Shown here: in pieces, positions 11,381 through 22,266 of the stretch
Position numbering within the stretch: position 1 is the first letter of the stretch
Layout of the letters: every line of letters starts with the position of its first letter
From: Solanum dulcamara
Lineage: Eukaryota; Streptophyta; Magnoliopsida; Solanales; Solanaceae
DNA length: 64,000 nucleotides
Assembly (NCBI RefSeq): GCF_947179165.1
Contig: NC_077237.1
Location: 15,647,523-15,711,522, forward strand
Direction: 5' to 3'
Position numbers and translations under genes: made by a program
Notes under the pieces: generated by a model
The model's database searches: none
The model's input: only the letters and a program-made list of their open reading frames with translations
What the model was told of the DNA's origin: nothing

Positions 11381-14300
11381 TGTTAATGTCGAAAAATAGA
11401 CGGGGTTTAAAATTAATTTCATCTTTTTAGAAAAATCAATTTTAGTAAAAGCGGAGTCGCCACTTAATTTTTTAAAAAAATTAAAAAAACTTAATTTAAA
11501 AGACCCTAACAGATTTAAGTCTTAAAAATTTAGAGAAAAGGGTACGAGGTTCATATTACTATTTTAAGAAGGTTTTAGCACTTAAAATAGCCGCTAACAT
11601 GCGATTGTTCGATAATTTGAAAATTATTTGACTAACTTTGGAAAAATGTATTTTAACAATAATCAAAGTATTAAACAATTTGAGAAAAATATAAATTTTA
11701 AAACATTCAAGATAATTTATAAGAATAATAGACTTAGTATACAAATGATTAAATAAAAGAGAAATGATTTAAATAAATCGTTTAAATAAAATAATCGATC
11801 ATAAAAAATGGCTTTTCTTCGAGGAATTTAATTAGGTTAAACTAAACAATTAATGTTAGAACTAATACATGATAAATAAATATTTTTGCCTAATTAAATA
11901 AAAGTAAAGATAATAAAAAATTAGTGACACCTAAAAGGAAACATTTTAGTCTTTAACGTCAAACTACCCAAAATATATACCAAGCAAAATATATAAGCAA
12001 GATAAAATATTTATGTATTCACATTCTTCGGATCAACGCCGGCTTATTAATCGGAAGACAAAAATGTAGTATTTTGTCGTTTTCTGCTCGGGTCGATTTC
12101 AATCATTTCCGAAGGGCCTATCTAGCCATACCCCTCCTAAATTGATTTATTGTTATAATTCTAAAGCGATCTAAAAGAAGTAATAAAAACTAACGTCTTT
12201 AAGGTGTCTAATGTCCCAACTTAATATCTAAGAGACATTTGGACGTACTATTAGGATAGGTGTTAGACTAAAGAAAATATAGGTTTCTTAATTAGACACA
12301 TCGTCAAACAAAAATAAATAAGACGTCACTTAGCACATAAAATCTCAAATAAGCATCTATATTAATTAACTAGCATGCTTGAAAACACAGATAAATAGTA
12401 AAAGTCAAAGCAAATATTAAGTGTGTGTAAATGTCAAACCAAGATGACACAGAAACAAAGCTTAATTAATTAAACATATAAGAGCAATCTTAATTGTTAG
12501 CCTATTTGTGATAAAAGCAAGACATTATTGACAACTTTAATTTATTAACTAAAGACCTTAATGAAATTATATGAACAAGGTTTATACTTTATGACATGCT
12601 GGAAATTTGTATAAAAAATACTATAGACATGGTTCATAAATAAAATGATATGTTAAAAATTTATTAAGACTCTAAATACATGATTTCTATTAATAATATT
12701 ATACTAAAAATATTTTTGTAATAGCCTATAGATATAATTTCTAGATAATTTTAACATGCTAAAGAAAACTAATTAAAGCTGCAGGCATGATTTCAAAAAT
12801 ACAGTATCATGATGAATATATATTATGATCATATAGGCGTAATTTTTGTATACAATATTCATTAAACTCCATAGCTATGCCAAATTTAGCATGCTAACAA
12901 AATATTAAACAAATCTTATGGTCATGCTATCTAAATAGTTTAATATATGGAAATCATGAACCTATATTTATAATTTCTATACCCCAAATTTACATTTTTT
13001 AAGGATGAAGGACATCAAGAAGTTTATTAAATAAATTAAAAAAATACTGGATACTATGTGATACTTACATACAAGATTTCTTTGATATAATATACTTGAA
13101 ATATTATTAAACACGTTAGGCATGATTTTTATAACAAGATATGCTAAAATATGTTGAATTATAATAGCATAATTTTTGACCAACTAATATTCTAAAATAT
13201 TAAATAATCCATAACAACTCATTTACAATGTAAACACATGTGTTGAACATACATGGAAGTGAGCAGGCCTTAGAGGCATGTCATTCTATAGTTATTTTTT
13301 AGATGGACAAAACAATACTATGCTCAAAAGTTAGAGAAAAATAAGCATGTTCAATGCATTATTTTATAAATCAATTGATGCAATAAAGTGTTAAACAAAT
13401 AGGCAGTTAACTATTTTAAAACACAAATGATAAAAACATCATGGCTAATTAGTTATCATATTCGACGGACAAGAGTATGCAATCATTCCAGTATACCAAA
13501 TTTGCTAACGTGCACAAATATATATCTGATAAGTGAAGCAAGTAGCACATAGATTCTCCTTCCCCCTCTAGACAGTCCCCAAATAATTTTATTATGTAGT
13601 ATTTACAAATTATTACAACTTAAATAAAAAGTAAATAAAAAAAATAATATGAATATGAATAGACAAAGATGTAAAATGTAGTAGCTTCTCCAACCCAAGC
13701 GAACTCTTCGCGTCTCAAACTTTGGAGTTCAAATCCTGCTAAACTATGAAGAAGATACAAAGCAGTATACGAATAATATAGGGATACATCATGATGATAA
13801 TTATATTTCAACAGAATAAACAAACAAGGCAAAATATTTTAAAAAATAACAAACTAATGTATAAAAAGAGGTTGGAACTAACCTGGACACTTTAATTAGG
13901 AAGACTAAATAAAATCGAAATCTGAAAACCAATGCCAAACACCAGAAACAGAATATCAAGTGTACAAGAAACTCTCTCTTTCTTTTTTATTTTTGTTTTT
14001 AGAAATATGAAGTAAGAATGTTTTCTTTCGTTTTCTTTCAATCCTCTCTCTTCTTCTTCAGTGAGTACTCAAATATATATCAGAAAAAAAGAGAATGAAG
14101 GATGATTAGAATAATGCGGAGTGAGCATATTAATAAAATAATACGGAATTGACAAAATGATTAAATAATATGGAGTGAATAAATTAATAGAATAATACGG
14201 AATGGAAATGCTATTAATTAATTATCATATGAATATATGAGAAAATGAGGAGGGGACAAGCATGTTGTATATATTCTAAAAAAAAGAGGTGACAAGCATG

Positions 14301-16932
14301 GTCTTAAAAAAGGGGAGGGGACAAGCATGAGATTTTTTTTATAATAAAGTAGCATGAGTGTGGAATATAATAATGTAAGGGATGGTTACCTATATTTAAA
14401 ATAGTTAGATGACATCAAGAATTCTAATAAAATAAAACAATTAACCCGATTATAACTAATTAATTCGAAAACAAGAGCTACTAATTTGCGAAATAATTGA
14501 TAAAAAATAGATTTTGAAACTCCCCTCTTTAGATCAGTTTTGAATATTCTTAAAAGGTAATAATTATACAAACTATATATATTATCTTAAAACGAATAAA
14601 GATGACAAATTTATTTTAAAATAACTTGAAAATCTTTCGAGTTTTTTTTATAAAATCTAATTATTTCTATTTATTTGAAAAAGGCTAGAACTAGAATAAG
14701 ATGGGTAAATGTCAATTAATTAACAAAATTCATAATTGTAACAAAGCAAATTGATTAACTTAGATTTAAACCACTAACTTGAAATATGAGTACATTGATT
14801 AAGCCAAACTAATTAGCAAAATTATTTAGTTTAAAAATCTATTTGAGAAGATTTCGAATAATGATAAAAGTAATAATTATAAGTAAAAAGAAAAATATAT
14901 ATTATTACTGAAGAATATTATTAGTATATATATATATACACATATGCCAAAATTGCTTTGAAAATAGATTTTTTGCGAACATGTGAAAGGAGAAAGGCCT
15001 GAAATTGTAGGTATTTAAGTGATCAGTGATGTCCCAAAAAAATGAAAAGAATTCCGCCTTTATAGAGGATACATGATCATCAGTAGAAAGGAAGTAAATA
15101 ATTAGAGAGTAAATTAAGGGAGAAATTTTCTTTAGTTAAAATGGAGAATCAAGAAATCATATCATCAAGCAAACATGAACATATTTATAAGGTAGGAGAA
15201 TCAATTAAACGTAGTAATTTAATCAACCAAAGATTACCATAAGCACAGAATCTAAGCTATGGTGGATCAAACGACACAAGACTCCAACAATTTCATAATT
15301 AGTACACCAAGGAAATTGTTATGAATTTAACTTGTGATGAACAAGAGATGAAATACGCAAAGGCACCAAGTAATCAACTTTAAGGCAATATAAGTGTCTC
15401 AAGCATACGAATTTTAACTTAAGGGAAGTACTTTCAGTCCAAGAAGGGTATTTCTAACACTAATGTAAGCACAACACTTAAATATGTCGAAAAGACATGT
15501 AGTACTCAATCAACAACAACAGAACATTAGGATAAAAAATAAAATCAGTAACATTTAAGGATGACTTCACATAATCATTGAGACATGAATGGACAAAAAC
15601 AAATAAGAACTAGACAGTACATTTATCTCAAATCAAGTCTCAAAACCTGTCAAGTAAGCAAAAGAGGTAAACTATTGAGAACTGAAATATGAAAAAATCA
15701 TACCGGAGATGAACTCTCGAAACCTTCTCACAAAGAACAAGTATAATGGTTTGGCCCTGATATTTCAAGTCTTTTCTGGTTAATGCCTCGACGTTGCTGT
15801 GCAGCGTTGCTGTCAGTGCGTCGTTGCTGTCGATTTGTCGTTCGTCGACAAATCGTTGTTGCGGCGGAGGAGGAGAGGACAGCGACGAGGGATCGTGGTT
15901 GCCATCGTCAGTCTTGCCGTTGCTGCAGCTGGTGGCGGAGATGGCTGTCGCTGCTGCCTGGAGCTCATCGGAAAAGGGGGTCGCTGGAGCTGCTGTCGCC
16001 ATTGCTGCACTGTTGGAGGCACAGTAAAGAGGAGAGAAGAGGGAACGTGCGCGAAAGAGAGAGGGATAGTATGGTAGTGGTTCTACGTGGGAGAGATGAG
16101 GGGAGGCGGCGTCGTTGTCTTCTTCTCCAAAGAAGAAGATGACCAAAAAATGTCCCTTTTTTGTTTTTTTTTTAGTTTAGGTAAGGGTTTGAGTATTAGA
16201 AAAGAGAGGTTTAATCCTAGCCGTTCATAATTTTGATGAACGGTTGGATTAGATTTTGGTATTTGAAAAGATGAGATGAATGAGTGTGATTAAAAGATGG
16301 GTTTAAGATTTAAATTAGGCTAAAAATTAAAATGAATTGAAATAAAAAGGGTATGCTTAAAATAAAAATGAAGAAAAAAATTGAATAAATTGCTATCTAA
16401 TTAATAACCATAATATATCACGAATTTTATTTAAATAGTAGTATTTTTATACATGAAGTAGCTCCTTATTTATATGCTACGTAAATACATGTGTGTATAT
16501 ATTGCGTACGTATGTACATACTAAAATAGAAGCGTAATTAATATAATTAACGAAAATATATAACAAGCTTTATTAAATAATAGTTTTAATGCATGTGTAT
16601 AAAACGTATTAAAATAGATATGCCGTATGAATAAGTAAATTATAAAATAAACTTAGTTAAGAAATATTTTTTACATATATGCTAAATAGACGCATGAAAA
16701 TATTTGAACATATGAGGCTCGTTATTTTTTAAAAATAAAAATAGTAAAGATAATAGTTATAATATTAATAAATAGCAAAATATTATAAATTATGAATGTA
16801 AAAATATGCGTTTTGTTGGGTAAAACTAAGTATAAATTATTTACTTAATAAAGAAATAACTTTGAAAAATATCTATTCATTAAGATAGTAATCTAAAAAC
16901 AGTTAAATGCTGATAAAAATTGGGTGTCAACA
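11381..16932 (-). repeat. Shared LTR of the tandem Ogre elements (about 5.55 kb)
   Basis: On the minus strand it begins TGTTGACACCC at 16,932 and ends ...GACATTAACA at 11,381. Outside the start lies a purine-rich tract (16,933-16,947), as expected for a 3' LTR. Outside the end, after four bases (GAAA), lies TGGCGACTCCACTG, as expected for a 5' LTR. It therefore plays both parts. It is very AT-rich except for a GC-rich island at about 15,780-16,100. It matches the LTR at 33,819-37,911 apart from several deletions in the latter. Confidence 0.8.
15640..16146 (-). CDS. ORF in a GC-rich island of the LTR, unknown function
   Basis: A 168-codon frame runs in the element's sense direction through the only GC-rich part of an otherwise AT-rich LTR, 0.8 kb from its start. 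The product is rich in Ala, Ser and Pro and matches no family I recognise. Codon 1 at 16,146 precedes a Phe run. The frame crosses a good 5' splice site (CCG|GTATGA at 15,703), so the last 20 or so codons may be intronic. Plus-strand ORFs over the same bases are probably shadows of the GC richness. It may be a leader exon near the transcription start rather than a protein gene. The copy in the other LTR (36,979-37,266) is broken after 95 codons. Confidence 0.3.
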   Translation of the reverse strand: MVIFFFGEEDNDAASPHLSHVEPLPYYPSLFRARSLFSPLYCASNSAAMATAAPATPFSDELQAAATAISATSCSNGKTDDGNHDPSSLSSPPPPQQRFVDERQIDSNDALTATLHSNVEALTRKDLKYQGQTIILVLCEKVSRVHLRYDFFIFQFSIVYLFCLLDRF

Positions 16933-16947
16933 GCTGTTCCTTTCTTT
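16933..16947 (-). other. Polypurine tract of element 2
   Basis: The minus strand reads AAAGAAAGGAACAGC directly before the TGTTGACA that opens the LTR. This is the expected site for plus-strand DNA priming. It is absent outside the LTR at 37,911, which agrees with that one being the 5' LTR. Confidence 0.65.
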
Positions 16948-17920
16948 GAGTAGGGTCGATGAAAGAGATTCCGGTCAAAGAAAATTGACAAATCTAATTT
17001 TGACCGCCCACATTTTCCTTTTTACGAGAGTAGGTTTGGTACGGGTTTTTAGAAAGTTATGACCGAACTTTCGTATCGAGTTTCTTACGTATCTTAGGTT
17101 ATATGAGAATTCAAACCACTTATAGTTCAATATGCTTGATTTAGCGCACGAATTTGAAAGAATTCAAAGCTATCACGGAGTTGAATTATGGAGGAACCAG
17201 AAAGGTTGTGAACGGAATGAGGAGGTTTGTTGGAGTACAGTCGAGTTTTCAACATCAAGCTCGCCTACATATCCTTAAACTTAGGACTCAGACTGCTTTT
17301 AGTTTGACTCAATCGGTTGAAAAGGAAATCTTTTATGCTAAGATCACCTTCGGTTGGGAGGAGTGGCGAATGAATCGAGTATGAAAAAAAAAGACCTGTA
17401 ACCTCTTAGCCATGAGTATGGTGCACTTCACACCTATAACTAAGAACTTACCCGGACATAATTCCCAAAGCTCTTGGCATACTGTCACTCAGATTGAGAA
17501 GTTGCTTCTGGTGACAAGTTGGAGTTTTTCAGAGCGAAATCAAAACTAATAAACTCAAAGAGATACCACATGCTTTATGGTAGGAGCGTGGTGTGGTGGA
17601 AGTTATCTTTCGACTCGTGTCCCAAAAGCTCCACGATGGGCTGTATTCTTTTGATATCGTCCGTACCTGTGGTTTAATTGAGAATCTATCCTCTTGGATG
17701 ATCTTGCGAAAGACTAAGATAAAAACTCATTAGTAGAAAAAATATAATTCGAAGGGAAGGATAGCATCGTTACAATGTCGGTGTGTCAACCTCCTTTGGT
17801 TTTGACGTAGAGAAATCAAAACGTATTTCCTAAGTTGATGTGATATGCTTCAATTTTGATGTAATATGCAATGAGTTGATATGATGCTATATGAAGATAA
17901 ATTAACGCGATATAAAGATG
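16948..17920. other. Distal 3' UTR of element 2
   Basis: No protein is recognisable. It contains diverged copies of the cgtatct...gagaattcaa module (17,040-17,130). A 76-codon ORF at 17,154-17,384 on the plus strand is antisense to the element and probably chance. Confidence 0.45.
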
Positions 17921-17924
17921 GCCT

Positions 17925-18345
17925 CTTGGCAATGGCATGATAATGGCCCTCTCGACAATGATATGATAAATGATGGCCCCTTTGGCAATGATGAATGATG
18001 GCCTTTTTGGCAATGACATGATGAATGATGGCCCTCTCGGCAATGATATGATAAATGATGAATGATGGCCCTCTTGGCAATGATGAATGATGAATGATGA
18101 CCCTCTTGACAATGATAGATGAGGGATGATGGCCCTTTTGACAATGATAAATGATGAATGATGGCCCTCTCGGCAATGATATGATGAATGATGGCCCTCT
18201 TGGCAATGATGAATGATGAATGATGGCCCTCTTGGCAATGACAGATGAGAAATGATGGCTCTCTTGGCAATGATAAATGATGAATGATGGCCCTCTTGGC
18301 AATGATAAATGATGAATGATGGCCCTTTTGGCAATGATATTACCA
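17925..18345. repeat. Minisatellite array 1 in the Ogre 3' UTR (atggccctcttggcaatgat type)
   Basis: About a dozen copies of a block ggccctcttggcaatgat are joined by variable gaatgatgaatgat spacers, giving units of roughly 30-60 bp. All three minus frames stay open because of the repeat, producing long His/Ile/Ser-rich false ORFs. Confidence 0.85.
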
Positions 18346-18990
18346 CATCCGATAATATAATATGAATAAAATAATATCATTGTATACGGCATTACATCAT
18401 CGCATATGGTATTATATCATAAATAAACAGCCTTAAAGTGGTTCCGAATGACCTTGAGGAGGTTTTTTTTCTTCTTTTATCTTATTTCTGGTTCCAATTT
18501 CTTGTATGCGGCATCGTTTATGGCATTATATCATCATATACGGTATTATAACATAAATGACCCTCTTGGCAAATAATATTACCACCTCCGATAATATAAT
18601 ACGAATAATAAAATATGAATGACCCTCTTGGCAATAATATTACCACTTCCGGTAATATAATATGAATAATAAAATATGAATGTCCCTCTTGGCAATGATA
18701 TTACCACATCAGGTAATATAATACGAATAATAAAATATGAATGACCCTCTTGGCAATGATATTATCACCTCCGGTAATATAATACGGATAATAAGATATG
18801 AATGGTCCTCTTGGCAATGATATTACCACCTTTGGTAATATAATACAAATAATAAAAATGAATGGCCTTCTCGGCAAATGATATTACCACCTCCGATAAT
18901 ATAATACGAATAACAAAATAGGAATGACCCTCTTGACAAGGATATTACCACCTCCGGTAATATAATCTAAATAAAATAATATCATCATAT
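18346..18990. repeat. Minisatellite array 2 in the Ogre 3' UTR (~60-bp unit)
   Basis: Seven or more units contain attaccacctccggtaata, then taatacgaataataaaa, then atgaccctcttggcaatga. The array shares the ccctcttggcaatga phrase with array 1, so the two are related. Interspersed pieces (18,360-18,550) have a tatcatcatatacggcatta motif. The last unit runs into sequence matching window base 1. Confidence 0.85.
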
Positions 18991-20174
18991 ATGGGATTAG
19001 ATCATCGTATACGACATCATATCATTGTATACTGCATTATATCATTGTATGCGCCATTATACGTGCCCATTAGACGTCTTTGAGGATGGAGAATATAATT
19101 TGATGTCATTATGGACGTTTGCATTGAAAGTAGCTCGTTTGCATTTTCTTGCACTCAAAAGAAAACAAGTAATAGACACATTGTCCTTTTTACTGACGAC
19201 TGAGCAAAAATCTTTAGGAAATTGTTTTGAAAATATGTACAAAGTGCCTGATCACTTTAACATTAGTGTGTGAATATCATGCTCATTTTCAAACACTTTA
19301 TATTCATTTTGGCACATGATTTGCTCGAGATTTGAAAGAGGCATTGTTGTTCATATTTTGAACACCTCTTTTGTCGTCTGATTAATCCTGATGATAAAAT
19401 TATCACTTTGAAAACTCTTTGCATTTTTAACTTCTTTGTACTTGCTGAAAAAAGGGATGTGATGATCCTTTATAAATCTGCGACCACAGAAAAATTGTTA
19501 GTTTTTTTTAATGAACTGATCTGTGTTGAATTCTCCATTTGTTTTCTCCTTGTCTTGCTATCTTCGATCACTTGCTCTGATTCTCCACTTCTCGGTAATA
19601 TAAGACTAAAACATATTGATGCAAAATATTTGATGTATTAAAAGCTTTAAGAAAGATGAGTTTTTGAAAAGCAATTTGGAAAGGGTCACTGCTAGATCTC
19701 ATGTCACGCATAGCTTAAATGAACGTCCTTGATCTGAAGCTTCGAACAGGCTTGATATCTTGTTCACAAAATTTTTAAAGATTCTTGGAAAATTCTATCA
19801 GAGCTAGAAAGTTTTGTAGCTGACTCTGAACTCTGATGGTGCTAGAGATTATTAAGGTTGACATTGGCCTTCCGACAATGTCGGGGATCATTTGAGGCCA
19901 ACCTTGAAATTTGAAGTTTGAGTAAAACCTTCCAATGATATTGGATAAAATTTTTGAGGTCATCCTCAAAACTTTTTGTCCCAGTTAGACGTCTTGGTAA
20001 ATATCATACTACCAATGCAGAATTTTTGAGATCCTATCAAAAATTCTGTCCTAGCTACTTTTCTGATGCACCTTAGCCTTGTTTTCTTTTGTGAAAAGAT
20101 CTTCTTTGAAATTTTGAGTCCCTCTCAAAAATTTTGTCCAAGTTTCTATCATAAATTGAGAACTTATGGGAGAT

Positions 20175-20460
20175 ATGATCGAACCGTTGTGGTGCCTACG
20201 TATCCCATTGATGCAGGAATCAGGTCAAACGTAGTTCTTCCTCGGGAGATAACTGAGGAGTAGCGAATTTTAATAGAAAAATGACCAAGGCCGACATAGG
20301 CTGCCTACATATCTCATTCTTGAGAATTCAGGTCAGACGTAGTTCAAACACCAAAAGAGGATATCACAAATAGATAAAAGGGTGATCGAAGCCGATATAG
20401 GCCGCCTACGTATCTCATTCTTGAGAATTCAGGTTAGACGTAGTTCATTACAAAAGAAGA
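20175..20460. repeat. Three-copy ~105-bp module in the 3' UTR, element 2
   Basis: Counterpart of the element 1 module, with units at about 20,198, 20,305 and 20,407. Position and spacing are conserved, so it predates the tandem duplication. Confidence 0.7.
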
Positions 20461-20605
20461 GAGTTAATTTAAAACAAACAAGCATAGAAACGATTACAAT
20501 CAAATGACATAATTACAAAAATTTTGAACCTTCAAACGTAGTATCTCTTGACGGCATCTAAGTTGATTGGTTTCATCCATTCTTGGCTATCCATCTCGGA
20601 TAATA

Positions 20606-21834
20606 TTAAGGCACCTCCGGACAACACTTTGCGCACCATATATGGTCCTTGCCAATTTGGCGCAAACTTTTCCTTATACTCATTTTGATGTGGAAAATGT
20701 GTTTAAGAACCAACTGACCAACTCCGAACGTTCTTGGTCTCACTCGTTTGTTAAAAGCATAAATCATTCTATATTGGTACAGTTGACCATGGCAAATGAC
20801 AGTTATTCTCTTTTCATTAATCAAAGCCAAATGTTCAATTCGATTACGAACCCAATCAGCATTACTCAACTCAGCTTCTTGCATGATTCTCAATGAAGGT
20901 ATTTCTAGTTTGGCAGGGATTACGGCTTTCATCCCATAAACTAGCAAGTATGGGGTTGCTCCAATTGATGTTCTGACAGTCGTTCGGTAACCTAACAAAG
21001 CATATGGCAACATCTTATGCCACCATCTGTGGTTATCGATCATTTTCCTTATGATCTTTTTGATGTTCTTGTTGGTAGCTTCTACGGCTCCATTCATTTG
21101 AGGATGATACGCAATTGAGTTTCAGTGATTAATCTTGAATTGTTCACATATCTCCTTCATCAAATGACTATTAAGATTTGCTCCATTATCAGTGATGATA
21201 GAATTCGGTATTCCAAATCTACATATTAAATTGCTACGGATGAAGTCTGCTACTACCTTCTTCGTAATTGATTTATACGAGGTTGCTTCCACCCACTTGG
21301 TGAAATAATCAATAGAAACTAAAATGAACCTATGTCCATTAGAGGCGGCTGGCTCTATTGGACCAATGACATCCATGCCCTAAGCTACAAACGGCCAAGG
21401 AGAACTCACAGCATGGAGTTCGTGAGGAGGTACTCGAATTAAATCATCGTGCACTTGACATTGATGACATTTTTGCACATACTTACAACAATCATTATCC
21501 ATAGTCATCCAAAATAGCCGGATCGAAGGATTTTCTTTGTTAAGCTAAGTCCATTCATGTGAGTTCCACAAACTCCCACATGAATCTATTTGAGAAGCTT
21601 CATAGCTTCAATGGCATCGACACATCTGAGAAGTCCTAAATATGACGTTCTCCTATATAGGTTTTCTCCACTTGGAAAGAAATTGGTAGCCATTTGATGT
21701 ATTGCTCTCTTCTGATTGAAAGTTGTATTATCTCGATAAGTTCCGATTTCTAGATACTTTTTTATGTCAAAATACCAAGGTTTCCCATCTGGTATTGCCT
21801 CGATAAGCGAATAGTGAACGGGTTGTTCTTTCAA
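20606..21834 (-). pseudogene. pol: Integrase, element 2
   Basis: The order matches element 1: linker (21,834-21,586), zinc-binding region near 21,580-21,450 with a one-base deletion at GYF, catalytic core from 21,376 (MDVIGPIE, SIITDNGANLNSHLMKEI, MNGAVEATNKNIKK), and C-terminal part to 20,606. The TGA after KINH (21,122) is at the same place as in element 1. From 21,097 the frame stays open to the end (163 codons). Confidence 0.8.
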
Positions 21835-21839
21835 ATATA

Positions 21840-22254
21840 TCTCTACAGGTCAATGTAACTTGTATCCGGGTGCTTGATCATTGAGGAGATAGTAGCCAAA
21901 GCATCAACAAATTCGTTTTGCAACCTTGGGGTATGCCTAAACTCGATCTTGCAGAACCTTTTACACAACTTTTGCATTAATTTCACGTACGGTGCAATCT
22001 TCGAATTCTTCATGGCCCATTCCCCCTGAACCTAATAAATCAGCAAATCTGAATCTTCGATTACCAACAACTCTTGAATATCCTTATCGATTGTCATCTT
22101 TAGACCCATGATGCGTGCTTCATATTTGGCCATGTTATTTGTGCAACAAAATCGAAGTTTGGACGCCATAGGATAATGTTGGCCGGATTCTGATATTAAG
22201 ACTGCTCCAATTGCACTTCCTTCATGATTTACCACCCTATCAAAAAATACCCTC
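21840..22254 (-). pseudogene. pol: Second RNase H of element 2, beyond the LINE
   Basis: This is the part downstream of the LINE on the element's sense strand. It contains VFFDRVVNHEGSAIGAVLIS and RFCCTNNMAKYEARIMGLKM, typical of the extra RNase H of Tat/Ogre elements. A stop near 22,032 is shared with element 1. A one-base loss at about 21,850 (tctacaggtcaa against tccagaggttcaa) shifts the frame before the integrase. Confidence 0.75.
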
Positions 22255-22266
22255 AAACCAGGGTAT

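Larger units (their letters stand above)
1..16932 (-). mobile_element. Ogre-type element 1, tandem partner (cut by the window start)
   Basis: This is a second internal region of the same family. It runs from the shared LTR (11,381-16,932) through ORF1, gag, protease, RT, RNase H and integrase to a 3' UTR that leaves the window at base 1. It aligns nearly base for base with element 2: window base 1 matches about 18,949, and the integrase end 1,660 matches about 20,606. It lacks the LINE found in element 2. The 3' LTR should lie below base 1. Its orientation and its shared LTR show a head-to-tail tandem (LTR-internal-LTR-internal), the usual product of unequal recombination between LTRs of one family. 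Confidence 0.85.

Noticed and set aside
15783..16142. Plus-strand ORFs rich in Arg and Cys over the LTR GC island
   Set aside because: They are antisense to the element and open only because of GC-rich triplet-like sequence; no domain is seen.
17816..18392. Three overlapping long minus ORFs rich in His, Ile and Ser
   Set aside because: They lie wholly in the ggccctcttggcaatgat minisatellite. All three frames are open because the repeat lacks stops, so they are not genes.
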